Shown here one piece after another: positions 1 through 10,006 of a DNA stretch of 61,840 nucleotides (its first letter is position 1; each line of letters begins with the position of its first letter). The notes beneath the pieces are model-generated. The model searched no databases and was not told where the DNA came from. It saw nothing but the letters and a program-made list of their open reading frames with translations. Source of the DNA: Chondrus crispus (taxonomy: Eukaryota; Rhodophyta; Florideophyceae; Gigartinales; Gigartinaceae). The stretch spans positions 177,642-239,481 of the forward strand of contig NW_005178997.1 in the NCBI RefSeq assembly GCF_000350225.1. The letters are read 5' to 3'. The position numbers were made by a program, and so were the translations under genes.

Positions 1-5
1 CCGGA

Positions 6-92
6 TCAGATATGGGCGACGCGCGAGCAGAGGGGGTCCGGCAGCGTGGAGAGGTCGATGTCGTAGTCGATGCCGCCGTTGACGCCGGACAT
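6..92 (-). CDS. possible short 5' coding exon at window edge
   Basis: A minus-strand ATG at 90-92 opens 28 codons rich in Asp, Gly and Leu before a TGA at 6-8, next to the window edge. The upstream sequence in the same frame is proline-rich and unlike coding DNA, so the ATG is the natural start. It could be the first exon of a gene that leaves the window, with the donor hidden near the stop, or a chance ORF. I do not recognise the product. Confidence 0.2.
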   Translation of the reverse strand: MSGVNGGIDYDIDLSTLPDPLCSRVAHI

Positions 93-560
93 GCGGGGTG
101 GCGGGCGAGATTGAGAGTGGAGCGGGCATTCTCGGGTGGGGAATGGGAGGAAGGGAGGGGTGAGGAAGCAAAGGTTGGGCATTGTGAGGGGGTCGGGGTT
201 GGGTGTCGGGGGTAAAGCGGGCGGAGAGAAAGAACAAGGGGGGTTGGTGCGGGTGGGGAGCAAGAGAGGAAGAGTATGAGCAATCAATCTCGGAGGACAC
301 AGAGCGGGTGATGTCACCTTGTCAACAAGGACACGTAAGGCTGTAGGGTTGGACATGTTATGTTCGGAATGGGATACTTGGTGGGATACGATTGGCCGGT
401 ATGGACAGAGGGATACTGAGTGAGTAAATGTGATGAGTCTCCTCCTCCTCCATCATTCCCCACATCAGCGCCTCTTCTTTTCTCTCTCCCATCGTCTCTA
501 TCGTCTCGTACAAATCCGCGCTCGCCTCTTCGTCAACCCAACCACTTTACTCGCTCAGTC
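93..560. other. divergent intergenic region
   Basis: This lies between the edge ORF (minus) and the small membrane-protein gene (plus). It has a C/T-rich stretch at about 436-545 just before the plus-strand ATG, as a promoter or leader might. No other feature is seen. Confidence 0.4.
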
Positions 561-939
561 ATGAATTACAAGGCCACCGCAACCATCCAGTGGTACGCAG
601 ACCCTTTTCTCTTTCGCTACCGTTGAAATCCTTCAATCCCATACACTGACCTCCTCGACTCTCCTTTCACCACTCAGGATCCTCGTCTTCGGCGCCGGCA
701 TCGCTGCCCTGCAAGTACGTCCCGACCGGGGCCTGTCCCGACCCACCGCGCTCCTCCTCTTCCCTACATCCCAACCGCCCCACTAACCCTCAAACCCCCT
801 GCCTACCTCGCAGCTCGGCAAAGCCCATTCCCGCGACCAGGCCCAAGTCATGTCGGGTCACTACGACGGCGCCACCACGCGGGAAGACATCTCGCAAGCC
901 ATAGTCTCACACAACGACGAAGTGGCGCAAGACCACTAA
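561..939 (+). CDS. small single-pass membrane protein, 3 exons, 64 aa
   Basis: I assembled this gene from three exons: 561-592, 678-714 and 814-939. Both introns (593-677 and 715-813) start GTACG and end CAG, and the joined frame is open from ATG to TAA. The 64-residue product has a short N-terminus, one hydrophobic segment at about residues 9-22 (IQWILVFGAGIAAL), and a polar acidic C-terminal tail. That layout fits a small organelle or ER membrane subunit, but I do not recognise the family. The TAA at 937-939 interlocks with the stop codon of the convergent folate gene. The sensible splice sites, preserved frame and membrane segment are the evidence; no homology is claimed. Confidence 0.55.
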
Positions 940-2545
940 AACCGCCGCCCTCGCACCAGATCCGCTGCCCGCACAGCCCGCGCCACCTCCGCACGATGCA
1001 CGCGCACCATGTCCACGCCGCCGCCCATCAGTGCTGCCCCGATCGCCCCGGATGTGGCCCAGTCCCGCTCCTCGTTCGAGCCCTTCCCAAGCCACGACTT
1101 GCGGCTCACCCCGAGCAGCGTCGGAAGTCCCCCCACCGCCCGCTGGAACTTGACGCCGTCCCGCACTAGCGTCGCGCTCTGCTCCGCCGTCTTGGCGAAC
1201 CCGATCCCCGCATCCGCAATCACGGACCATCGGCACACGCCCGTGCTGAGAAGCTCGTTCACCTGCTGCAGGAGTTCGTTCCCCACGGCTTGCGCCATGT
1301 CGCCGTCGTACTGCGTCAGCGTCTGCATCGTCCCGGCTGTCCCGCGCATGTGCATCTGCACCGTTGCCGCCCCGCTTCGTCGCACCACCTCGTGCATGCT
1401 GCTGTCGTGTCGTCCCGCGGACACGTCGTTGATTATCTCGGCCCCGTGTGCCACCATTTCTGATGCCACTGACGCGTCAAACGTATCAGTGGAGATGATC
1501 AACGACGGAAACTCACGTCGAATCGCATCAGTGATCGCCAGTACACGCTTCAGTTCCTCACTTGCGCCGACTGTCTCCGCGCCTGGCCGCGTGCTTTGGC
1601 CGCCGATCTATGGTCATTTTTAGGAGTAGTACTTTTTTGTTAGCTTCCAAGGTAAACGTAGTGTGTTCCGGGAGTTGTCGAGGAAGTTTGAGAGAAGCTT
1701 ACGTCCAATACATCGAAGTCGAATTTCACGAATTCTTCGGCCTGCCGCAGCGCAGAGCTCACCGTGTTGTTTTCTCCCCCGTCGCTGAAACTGTCCGGGG
1801 TGGCATTAATGATCCCCATTAATAACGTGTGTGACCCCCATTTTAGGAGTCTGCCTGCGTTCGTGGGCGTGACTTTGACCAGATTGCAGTCTGTTTTATC
1901 CCCAAGCAAATCTGAGAGCAGGTCAACTGCACTTCGTTTGGTGCCGTCAATTCGTGGGATCTGACAGTCTTCAGAAATGTCGCAGAGCGGGCGAAGAACA
2001 AAATCTCTCTCCGCTAGCCGAGGATGAGGAATCACCAATTTGTCATCTGACGTTTGAAAGAGGCGTTCTCCGTACGCAATGATGTCGAGATCAATAGAGC
2101 GCGGCCCATACCTGACGCTTTTCTGATCTCTCCCAAAGTTCTTTTCGACGCACTTCACGGCTTGAAGGAGGTCAAGCGGCTCCAGTGTTGTCTCGATTTC
2201 GCATGCAGCGTTGAGGAATGCAGGTTGCTCTTCAACATACATTCTTTAAAACGAGAAGAGATCGACATGGATGAAGGACGCAATGATAAGCTTTCTCTGT
2301 TGTCAGAGTGTCCGGAGTGTCTGCAAACGATCATAGCCAGCATAGGATGTCTTGTGAACTTACGGAGGGCTTTCATACAGAAACGAAGTACGGCAGATTT
2401 TCGCAAACTGCCTCACCTCGTCTAATGCTTTGCGAATTGCACTCGCTCTATTGCCCACATTGGAGCCGAGAGCAAGAATGATCTTTTCACTGCTTGCTGT
2501 GGAGTGAGCCCCCCGTCGAAAGGCATGGCGCGTGATGCGAGGCAT
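936..2545 (-). CDS. HPPK-DHPS bifunctional folate enzyme, mitochondrial (3 exons)
   Basis: Fused 6-hydroxymethyl-dihydropterin pyrophosphokinase and dihydropteroate synthase, two successive steps of tetrahydrofolate synthesis. Exons are 2364-2545, 1703-2243 and 936-1607. The introns (2244-2363 and 1608-1702) begin GTAAGT and GTAAGC and end in AG. The spliced product is 464 aa. Residues 1-20 are basic and Ser/Arg-rich, like a mitochondrial presequence; plant homologues are mitochondrial. HPPK motifs are ALGSNVGNR (25-33), the QPAFLNA stretch (67-73) and GPRSIDLDI (107-115). DHPS motifs are GIINATPDSFSDGG (204-217), LDIGGQSTRPGA spanning the exon 2-3 junction (240-251), STDTFD, NDVSAG and SRKSWLG. 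The usual GIINVTP is GIINATP here, and the final RVHDV-like motif reads RVHRAEV. All core motifs are present, so activity is expected. The 3' end interlocks with the neighbouring gene. Confidence 0.95.
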
Positions 2546-2954
2546 TGCAATTCGTTTCTCAAGTAGAAGGTCGAGCTCTCACACGCCAATGCAAAAAATT
2601 GGAGCTCAAAAATGAGAAACTAAAAACTCCGCTCCGATGACACGCATTGCCAACAATTGCTGGTTTCACCATTCAAATGGCTAACCTGCAGCTTGCACCC
2701 ATTGTGCATTAGCAATGAAAAGCGGAAACAGGAAACAGAGCGCTACACGCCTTTCGAGGGGCTGCGCAGGAGTCTGCCCCTTGCGACATCCGCTTCGCCA
2801 CGGAGATTGTTGGACACCTTTGGCGGAAGGGGATTTGTTGCCTCTAGTTTTTTTTGGAACAAATGTATGGAACAAATGTAAGAGTAGCTACCCAGGGTAC
2901 AGTAGTATATATTCTTTATTCCCCAATTTTAGCATACACCATGAAACCGTCCTC
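2546..2954. other. intergenic region between two minus-strand genes
   Basis: This holds the 5' flank of the folate gene and the 3' flank of the fibrillin gene. A TACAGTA heptamer lies at 2898-2904 next to an AT-rich stretch that could serve 3' end formation of the fibrillin transcript. No credible ORF is seen. Confidence 0.4.
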
Positions 2955-3830
2955 TTAATGTTCACGAATGAGCAGAAATAGCCCCCCCTCTTGACTTCGA
3001 ACCGGCGGGGCTCTAGCAACTCTGATGTCTTCATCAAGAAAAGTAGTTTCTATGTATCCTACAGGACTGCCAATGGCAAATTTAGCCGCTGGAATTTCAT
3101 TTGGCAGCTGCATCCCAAAAATCTTCTCCTGCTTAATTGCGTTTTGCACGAACGTAATATCGACTCTAGAATCGCTTGTCTTCCTCCCCTCTGCACTAAC
3201 CGTAATACTTGTAATGGACTGCCCCCCGAGCACATTCGAAACCGGAGCGAAAGCAGGCTCGAGCTGCACAACATTTTCAATATCATAATCGTAGTCGCCC
3301 TTTCCCTCAAGCGGAACTTCATAGATGTTCTGAAATATCTGTCCCACCTGGGCCACCGGTGCGAGCAGGCCGAGAGACAGAACGTCGAGCGCGTTCGTAA
3401 ACAAGAGGCGCCAGCGGCCGCACAGCATACCCGGATCATCAGCGGGCGCGGTGGGCGGCTTAGCGCGCTCCAGCTCTGCGACGAGGGAGAGGATGTTGGC
3501 GCGATCGTCGGCACTGGCCGTGAGGCCACGGTTGGTGCTGGAGACAGCGGCATAGAGCGAGCATTTGAGGTCTGATATCGGCACGGCACGCGTTTGCGCG
3601 TCGACTGCAGAGGCGGGGACGTCGACGGCCTCCAGCTCGACATCCGAGGGGGCGGAATCGGAGCCGTTTCCAAAGTCGCTTTTGGAGTAGGGGGACGGGT
3701 CCGGTTGATAGGTCATGCGGGGGCGCTGCGGAACAGGTGGAGGGGGGACTGGTCGCCGCCGCCGCGGGCTGAAGGACACGGGGTCGTGCCGCGAGCGGCG
3801 GATGAGTGGGGTTGGCAGAATGAAGGCCAT
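2955..3830 (-). CDS. plastid lipid-associated protein / fibrillin family
   Basis: A 291-residue protein of the PAP/fibrillin family, lipid-binding lipocalin-like proteins of plastoglobules and thylakoids. The ATG at 3828-3830 is chosen because the longer frame begins only with TTG. Residues 1-45 are rich in Arg, Ser and Pro with almost no acidic residues, as in a plastid transit peptide. The mature part shows the conserved N-terminal helix (LKCSLYAAVSSTNRGL), then GRWRLLFTNALDVLS, a QIFQNIY segment, and the NVLGGQSITSITVSAEGR core. The C-terminal YIETTFLDEDIRVAR block is the typical family ending. There are no introns. Length fits the family (about 220-320 aa). The gene is divergent from MPP10 across about 450 bp. 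It is the best evidence in the window for a plastid. Confidence 0.88.
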   Translation of the reverse strand: MAFILPTPLIRRSRHDPVSFSPRRRRPVPPPPVPQRPRMTYQPDPSPYSKSDFGNGSDSAPSDVELEAVDVPASAVDAQTRAVPISDLKCSLYAAVSSTNRGLTASADDRANILSLVAELERAKPPTAPADDPGMLCGRWRLLFTNALDVLSLGLLAPVAQVGQIFQNIYEVPLEGKGDYDYDIENVVQLEPAFAPVSNVLGGQSITSITVSAEGRKTSDSRVDITFVQNAIKQEKIFGMQLPNEIPAAKFAIGSPVGYIETTFLDEDIRVARAPPVRSQEGGLFLLIREH

Positions 3831-4276
3831 TGAGGTGTGCAACGGAGCGAGGAGGAGATGTCTGGAGGTTTGAGTATGGGGAAGAATTGCAAGAGGGAGT
3901 CGCGGTTAGTTTACCATTGTGTATCTGTCAAAAGAGTAATTCGACCCCATGTGAAGCAGGAGAGGAAAGAGAGAGGATGCATGGCTCAGGTTGGACTCTG
4001 ATGCATCTGGTGTAATGTAGATAAATTACAGAGATCCATTTCTTCGCCGTGGCCGTCCTGTCGTAGCCACGCCTTCGCCTTCACTATTCCTCCTCCCACC
4101 TGACGCTATCCCCTGCTCCCACCTCACCCTGCTCCCACTTCACCCTGCTCCCACTTCACCCTGCTCTCACCTGTCCCCATCGTACATGATTCAAAGCAGT
4201 CATCTCCACCCAAATCAATCCCCGGGTGCAGGAAAAGGGATCGCGAAAAACGTCTCAATCAGGTGGGGACGTATTA
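3831..4276. promoter_or_regulatory. divergent promoter region, fibrillin / MPP10
   Basis: This 446-bp gap separates two divergent start codons, so it should hold both promoters. A C-rich 16-bp array lies at 4111-4174. I see no clear TATA element. Confidence 0.4.
4111..4174. repeat. 4 x 16-bp tandem repeat
   Basis: The unit CCCTGCTCCCACYTCA is repeated at 4111, 4127, 4143 and 4159, with drift in the last copy. It lies about 100 bp before the MPP10 ATG on a pyrimidine-rich strand. It may be a simple minisatellite or part of the promoter. Confidence 0.85.
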
Positions 4277-6367
4277 ATGACGGAAAGACGTCGAACTCGA
4301 TCGCAGACAGCGCACAAAAAAAAGGACCCATCACCCGAGCCCAAAGACCACGCTCACGACCAAGCCGCAACGGGTGCCAATTCCGACCCCAGCAATGTCG
4401 CGCAGGAGATAAAAGGACCTTCAAATCTGGGAGAGCCACTACGTTCGCAGAAGCCCTCTCCTGAGGCAAATGGCTTCGCAGAGCATATCCCCGAGGACGC
4501 CCCGCTAGACGCGGCATCGCCGTCCGTCTTCTCCGCTGATAACGCTTCTTCCTTCTTACGCAAGGACAAAAAAATCTCCGGTCTCTGCCGTAACCTGATT
4601 GGCGACGTGTATCGCGAGCAGACCGTCACCGAGCTTGGTGCTGACGTAGATAATCGTCAATATGCACCGAGAAAGGGTGGCAAATATGGCGTTCCTTTAG
4701 GCCCAGTCATCTTCCTCGAAGTTGGTCCCCACTTTGACAGTGACCAACTTTGGGAGGAGCTTGAGCTGCGGAATAAGCCGGTCTTGGCATTTGCGCAGAG
4801 GCGCCTTCGGAGGGTGCGAATGTCGCAAGACAAGGTTCAGCCGGGGGTGGCATCAGAAGACAAACAACAGACCAATCCACAGCTCGCGGAGGAAGATGTG
4901 GGGCATACTGAAAACCAAGCTGAAAATGGAGATGCACCCGAGGCATCTGAATCTGCGGCCGAGAAGGAATTGGATGTTGATTTCGAGGGCTTACAAGATA
5001 TTCTCCAGCAGAAGAAAGCAGGCGAGAAGCGCAGGGTCTCGTTTGCTCCTGATGTTGATCAGCATAGCAGGGAAAAGGGAGAAGAGTTGAAGGGAGATGC
5101 TACTATTGCAATCGAAGACGGATTCTTTTCTTTGGAAGACATGGAAATGTTTGCGGACGAAGCAGAGGAATTGGCCGTAGCAGGGAAATTGATGGAGTCG
5201 GATGACGAGCAAGATTCAGATGATGCAGCCCCAGTGCGTACGAAGGAACTTCCAGACAATCCAGGACGCGTGCGATATGCCGATTTCTTCGATCCACCAT
5301 CGAAAGAAGACGGAAACGCACAAGTCACTGATAACGCCTCTGGAATCCTTGAGTCCATAGAAGATGGGGACAGTGATAGTGATACCGCCCCTACTCCATT
5401 GGCTACGTCGAGAACGCGCACACGTCAAATCATTAGCGCTATGGAGGAGGAGAATGTCAGCAAGCGACCGTGGCAGCTACGCGGAGAGGTCTCCGGCCAC
5501 TCCCGTCCACAAGGCAGTCTATTGGAGACAGACATGGATCACGATTCAGTTAGCAGACCGTCATTGCTCACTGGCACCGAAAAAAACGAAACTATTGAGG
5601 ACATTATCCGACAGCGGATTACGGATGGTCTTTTCGACGACGTTGTCAGATTGTATGAGCTACCTGAAAATTACAAGAAGCCCCGAAGCGAGTCTTTGCC
5701 AGAGGTGTCACAGGAGAAGTCGACAGAAGGCCTCGCAGAGCTGTATGCCCGGGACTTTGTAGATGCGAAAGAGACTGCTTTGAAGAAGGAGCGGTCGCGA
5801 GATGTACAAAAAGAAGTAGAAGACGAAAGTCCAGAACAAAAAGAAGTCAATCGTCTGTATGAGAAGCTGGCCAGCAGATTAGATGCCCTAGCCGGCATCC
5901 AGTTCACACCCCACTTGAAGCTTCTCAGGAGCGAAATGAGGGTTGAAGGCAACGTAATGGCGTTGCAATCGGAGGAAGCCATTCCGGAAGGAGTGAGTGA
6001 CGCTACCGTCCTTACCGCCAAGGAGACGTTTTCCGTCGACAAGAAGACACTGGTGGGGGAAAGGGAGGTGACGAAGGGCGAGAGAAAGGCTGCTCGGGGT
6101 AAACGTAAACGCGGGAGAAAAAATGCGGGAAGTGCGAAGGAACGGGCAACTCAGCTCATGCAGCAGTCCGATCCTATGCGAGTGGCCAAACGTCGGGCGG
6201 AGGAGGCACTTCGTCGAAGAGGCAAGAAAATCCGGGCAGAAGCAGTATCACCAACTGCTGGGATAAAGACGGCAGCGTCGTATTTCGCGCCCAGAATGGA
6301 AGCGAAGGGCGAACCGGATGTGGCGATGGGCCTTGAACCCCGCAAGGCTTCGAATTTAATTTTGTAG
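4277..6367 (+). CDS. MPP10: U3 snoRNP protein MPP10
   Basis: A 696-residue intronless protein of the MPP10 family, a component of the U3 snoRNP / small-subunit processome that works with IMP3 and IMP4 in early 18S rRNA cleavages in the nucleolus. The ATG at 4277 is chosen because the frame further upstream starts only with GTG. Supporting motifs are VRYADFFDPP in the middle, the PWQLRGEVSGHSRPQGSLLE block, the ETIEDIIRQRITDGLFDDV helix, LYEKLASRLDALAGIQFTPH, and a Lys/Arg-rich C-terminus. Long acidic stretches between these are typical of the family, as is the low-complexity basic N-terminus. It is divergent from fibrillin and convergent with pelota. Confidence 0.93.
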   Translation: MTERRRTRSQTAHKKKDPSPEPKDHAHDQAATGANSDPSNVAQEIKGPSNLGEPLRSQKPSPEANGFAEHIPEDAPLDAASPSVFSADNASSFLRKDKKISGLCRNLIGDVYREQTVTELGADVDNRQYAPRKGGKYGVPLGPVIFLEVGPHFDSDQLWEELELRNKPVLAFAQRRLRRVRMSQDKVQPGVASEDKQQTNPQLAEEDVGHTENQAENGDAPEASESAAEKELDVDFEGLQDILQQKKAGEKRRVSFAPDVDQHSREKGEELKGDATIAIEDGFFSLEDMEMFADEAEELAVAGKLMESDDEQDSDDAAPVRTKELPDNPGRVRYADFFDPPSKEDGNAQVTDNASGILESIEDGDSDSDTAPTPLATSRTRTRQIISAMEEENVSKRPWQLRGEVSGHSRPQGSLLETDMDHDSVSRPSLLTGTEKNETIEDIIRQRITDGLFDDVVRLYELPENYKKPRSESLPEVSQEKSTEGLAELYARDFVDAKETALKKERSRDVQKEVEDESPEQKEVNRLYEKLASRLDALAGIQFTPHLKLLRSEMRVEGNVMALQSEEAIPEGVSDATVLTAKETFSVDKKTLVGEREVTKGERKAARGKRKRGRKNAGSAKERATQLMQQSDPMRVAKRRAEEALRRRGKKIRAEAVSPTAGIKTAASYFAPRMEAKGEPDVAMGLEPRKASNLIL

Positions 6368-6710
6368 ACTCGATGAAAGTTCGCTTCCAGACGCGAAGAT
6401 GTACTACCCGCATAGCACATCATTCAGTCTCAATAGGCTTTTTTGAGTGAGATTAGAACACGCCACTGTAACCGTGCTGGATCTATTAAAGGGCGATTTG
6501 ATCTTCTCATTGGAGGGAGACTGTGAATTCGCAACTCAGATGGCACTTCCTCGTTCATGAACTATCGGCCCTCTCCTCACGCAGATTGCCAGACTATCAC
6601 CGTAACAGCGAAGAGTCAAGCGGCTCTACCCGGTAAAGGGGCACCCATCAGCGAGGCTTGACGGCACCGTCGGTAAAACTGCGACGCGTTTGTAGCAGAT
6701 CTTATCTGTC
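6368..6710. other. convergent 3' flanks of MPP10 and pelota
   Basis: This 343-bp gap has both 3' ends facing inward. No ORF or repeat is seen. Confidence 0.4.
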
Positions 6711-7856
6711 TCACTCTTCTGGCTCAATGTCATCCAAGTCCGGCAGAGGGAATCTCAATATTGCAGCAATACCTGACATCAAATTAAGCTGTTCCCCGGT
6801 AACATGTTGTGTTGAGAATATGTTGACCGTGGCCCCCGATTGTTTGATGTTCTCCACGAGAGTAACAACCTTTTGCCGCTTCTCAGGGTCAGGTGCCCGA
6901 AAAAGCGTATCAGTTACCAATAACTTGTCGATGGCCCCCATTTCAGCGGCATGATTGACATGTGCAGGTCCATACACAGCGCGGTCTTGATCTTTGCCGA
7001 GCATTTCATGGAAGTCGTTAAGAGCTTGCACTTCACTAACGGCCTTTGTCTTCGCCAGGCGGGATTGTAACTCGGGTCTGGTGAGCACCTCATGAAAGGC
7101 ATGTTTGTGTCCTGATGAAGCGTGGCACAAGACCATTTTAGCTTTGTTATCAATAATGGACCGCAAATCTTGGCGTGCGGCCTCCATACCCATATACTTG
7201 TAGAAGCCATCTTTGACGTAGCCCGGGGATGCGATCAACAAAACTTTCAACTTGTCCATGTCAAGATGTTGGACGGCTGCGCGAAGAACTTTGTCGAAAA
7301 ACTTTTCGATGGCTGCGTCTCGATTGTACAGGGCATTCTTGCCTTTGCGTGGAATATTAGATTCAATACGGGCTCTAGTGATAGTTAAAGAGCGACTGAC
7401 CATAAGGATATGAGCCAGGCCTTCCTCCATGACGATGGCGCCCAGGTCAGCATCCACAGCTGGGTCAAACGCAAGCTGCAACCGTTCCATGTAGACGGAA
7501 TCCCACATGTCCTTGGAGAGAGAAAAGGCACGATGCGGTTCGATTTCGATGGTATGGAAGGCGCCAACGCGAATATGTGGGTTCTCAAGAGCCACGCGAC
7601 CGGGGACGCGCATGACAACCACTGTTGGGTCATACTGAAAGGATTCGACTTTCACGGAGACGGTCAAACGGACTCGTTCTGAGGTGGAGCTTCCCGTGTT
7701 TGTTTCTTGCTGGACTTTGCGGATGGTCGGGGCTCTAAGGATATCTCCTGGGGCTAGGAGATTGTACAGGTGCCACATGTCCTCTGCATCGACAGCTTCC
7801 ATGCGGACGGTGCCGGCTTTGGATTTCGGGTCGATGTTTGTTGAAATGTGACGCAT
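6711..7856 (-). CDS. PELO: pelota / Dom34 ribosome-rescue factor
   Basis: A 381-residue intronless protein matching pelota over its full length. Pelota (Dom34) resembles eRF1 but lacks the GGQ motif, and with Hbs1 it splits stalled ribosomes in no-go and non-stop decay. The N-terminal Sm-like domain shows EDMWHLYNLLAPGDILRA and the TVSVKVESFQYDP strand. The central domain has the LLIASPGYVKDGFYKYM segment in place of GGQ. The C-terminal domain holds ALNDFHEMLGKDQDRAVYG, LLVTDTLFR and the STQHVTGEQLNLMSGIAAILRF ending in an acidic tail. The ATG at 7854-7856 begins the conserved N-terminus. The gene is divergent from the WD40 gene. Confidence 0.95.
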   Translation of the reverse strand: MRHISTNIDPKSKAGTVRMEAVDAEDMWHLYNLLAPGDILRAPTIRKVQQETNTGSSTSERVRLTVSVKVESFQYDPTVVVMRVPGRVALENPHIRVGAFHTIEIEPHRAFSLSKDMWDSVYMERLQLAFDPAVDADLGAIVMEEGLAHILMVSRSLTITRARIESNIPRKGKNALYNRDAAIEKFFDKVLRAAVQHLDMDKLKVLLIASPGYVKDGFYKYMGMEAARQDLRSIIDNKAKMVLCHASSGHKHAFHEVLTRPELQSRLAKTKAVSEVQALNDFHEMLGKDQDRAVYGPAHVNHAAEMGAIDKLLVTDTLFRAPDPEKRQKVVTLVENIKQSGATVNIFSTQHVTGEQLNLMSGIAAILRFPLPDLDDIEPEE

Positions 7857-8504
7857 GGTAGGGCGGATTGTGTCGGACGAGGGAGCATATTCTGGCAGGC
7901 GGCGTTTTGTGTTGTGAGCCGGTGTCGCTCAGCCGTGGTTGCTGTGCGACGGAGAGTGTGTTGAGGAGTTGTCTTGTTAGGAAACGGTATGTAGGCAAGG
8001 AGGGGTCGATTGAACAGTCGCGACTAAGTTGAATTCGGGTAGATTGAACAGTGGCGGCCAAGTTGAATTCAAAAAGGAGAGGTGGTGTTAGGCAGGAAGG
8101 TGACATAAAAGGGTAGTGTTCTTGGAGATATGTTAGAGGGCTTCGACGGGGCTGGGCCCGCGGGCGTTGCCAGAGGAATTAGAGAAAAAAATCTGACCAG
8201 ATTTGAGTCCCATTTGAGTGGAGAACCCAGTCTACCCTTCACCGGCACGGTGCTACTGTACCACACTTGCACTGGTCCCATTTTGCAAACATCCAACCAC
8301 ATTCTTCCTTTGCATAACTTGCATTGCTGGACTAGCCAGACGTCGTCGTCCAGCACTGAGATCTTACCCACGCTGCGAATCACATCCGCAACTTTCAGTT
8401 TGCAGACCTGCAGGAACGTCGGCATCGTCTAAACAGTCTTGCAACAAGCAGCGTCCGATACTCCCTGCATCTCCCTGCATGTCGTTGGTTTGAATCCACA
8501 AAAA
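7857..8504. promoter_or_regulatory. divergent promoter region, pelota / WD40 gene
   Basis: This 648-bp region between divergent ATGs contains a 34-bp direct duplication (8008-8075), a TACTGTA heptamer (8254-8260), and a doubled CTCCCTGCAT just before the WD40 ATG. No gene is seen. Confidence 0.45.
8008..8075. repeat. 2 x 34-bp direct repeat
   Basis: Two copies, starting at 8008 and 8042, share GATTGAACAGT and AAGTTGAATTC with a few differences between. They sit about 150-220 bp upstream of the pelota ATG and could be a duplicated regulatory site. Confidence 0.7.
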
Positions 8505-9952
8505 ATGGTTCAACCGGACAATAACCCACCAGAGCATGTCCCAGGAGGCCCCGAGGTCCCAAGAGGCCCCGAAGAAATCCAACAAGACGATGACCTCCCT
8601 CAATTCCAAGAAGATGACGCTGAAGAAGTCATTGTTTTGGATAGCGCAGGTATGGCATTCTTTCAGTGCCCCGATTCCAATTTTGCCCTTTTCTTGCTAC
8701 TCACCATCTGCTTCTCTTCTTTTCTGAAAATCTGTCGTCGCTCGACGCAGATCCAAACCAGCCAAATCATGATGTCGACGACTTAGAACAACCCTCTGAT
8801 GACATAAATGTTGATGGCACAGACGCCGCCGATGCCGAAGTAGACGGTGAAGAAATGAAACCACTTTCAGATGATGCCATTTTAGTTTTCCAAGAGCACA
8901 CCTCCGAGACACTGGCCGTCGCCGCCAGCCCCGTCAACAAGAACATCGTCATAACTGGCGGCATGGATGACATCGGCCTCATCTGGGATTTGGAACTACA
9001 GCAGAGCATCGCCAAAGTCGACGGAGCGAAAGACTCCGTCTCTACCGTAGCCTTCAGCCACGACGGCAGATTTGCCGCCTTCGGTTCGGAGAACGGCGCC
9101 ATCTCAATCGTCCTCATGGACGGAAGCACCGCCAACGGCACCCCGCTGGACGGTCCTGGCGATACCATCCATTTCCTGTCCTGGCATCCGCGTGGCCCGG
9201 TTCTGCTGGCGGGGTCCAGCGATAGCGTCGCCTACATGTGGAACGCCGCGAAGGGCTCCTTCATGATGGCGTTTGCGGGGCATGAGGATGCCGTGTCGTG
9301 TGGGACCTTCTCCGCGGACGGAAAGCTCGTTATTACCGCTTCTTTAGATACGTCTGTGCGAATCTGGAACCCGACCACGGGCGCGACTGTCCGCCGTATT
9401 CAGACTGGCATCGATGGACTACGAGGCATATTTCATGGCGCGGACATTTTGTGTCTGGATGTGGGCGGTTTGGATACGTCTGCTTCGAACCTCATTGCAT
9501 CTGGATGCGCAGCCGGAGACGTATTTGTGACTCACAGGGGGACCGGGCAAATTGTGCGGCGATTGTCTCGGCATGAAGGTGGCGTGGAGTCTGTTGCATT
9601 TTCACCGGAGTTGAGCAAGCCTGTCTTGCTAGCGACTGCCGGAGGAGATGGTATCGTCCGCGTGTGGGATGTCGAGCTTGGGACAGAACGGTGTAAATTT
9701 ACGCACGGCGGAGTTATCGCAAAGGTAGTGTGGCATCCTACCCTTCCGGTTTTGGTGTCGGCATCATCTGATGGCAGTATTGTATTATGGAACGCATTAT
9801 CTGGGCAACAAATGCGGAAATTAGAGGGCCACGAATCGTTTATTAGTGACGTTTGCTTCGCCGGTGGAAACAAATTCATCTCTTCGACATCTGGAGACGG
9901 ATCGGTGAGGGTGTTTGATGTTCGCGAGACATTAGAAACTGCAGTTGTGTAA
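8505..9952 (+). CDS. WD40-repeat protein, AAMP/Sqt1-like (2 exons)
   Basis: Exons 8505-8649 and 8751-9952 join across a GTATGG...GCAG intron to give 448 aa. Residues 1-90 are acidic and Pro-rich. About eight WD40 blades follow, recognised by GH/WD-type ends such as DDIGLIWDLE, DSVAYMWNAA, TSVRIWNPT, GIVRVWDVE, GSIVLWNAL and GSVRVFDVR. The acidic leader followed by a propeller opening with FQEHTSETLAVAASP resembles AAMP and yeast Sqt1, a chaperone that captures ribosomal protein uL16. That assignment is inference from layout, since WD40 proteins are hard to place by eye. The downstream frame reads open through the intron, so a longer alternative first exon cannot be excluded. The gene is convergent with uS9m, 54 bp away. 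Confidence 0.85.
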
Positions 9953-10006
9953 TATAGAAAGGAAAACTGAATTTCGCGCCAGCTCCCAAAGCTTTGCAAG
10001 TGCTTC

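Noticed and set aside
8480..8500. GGTTTGAATCC, like a tRNA T-arm
   Set aside because: No matching acceptor, D or anticodon arms nearby; it lies in the WD40 gene leader.
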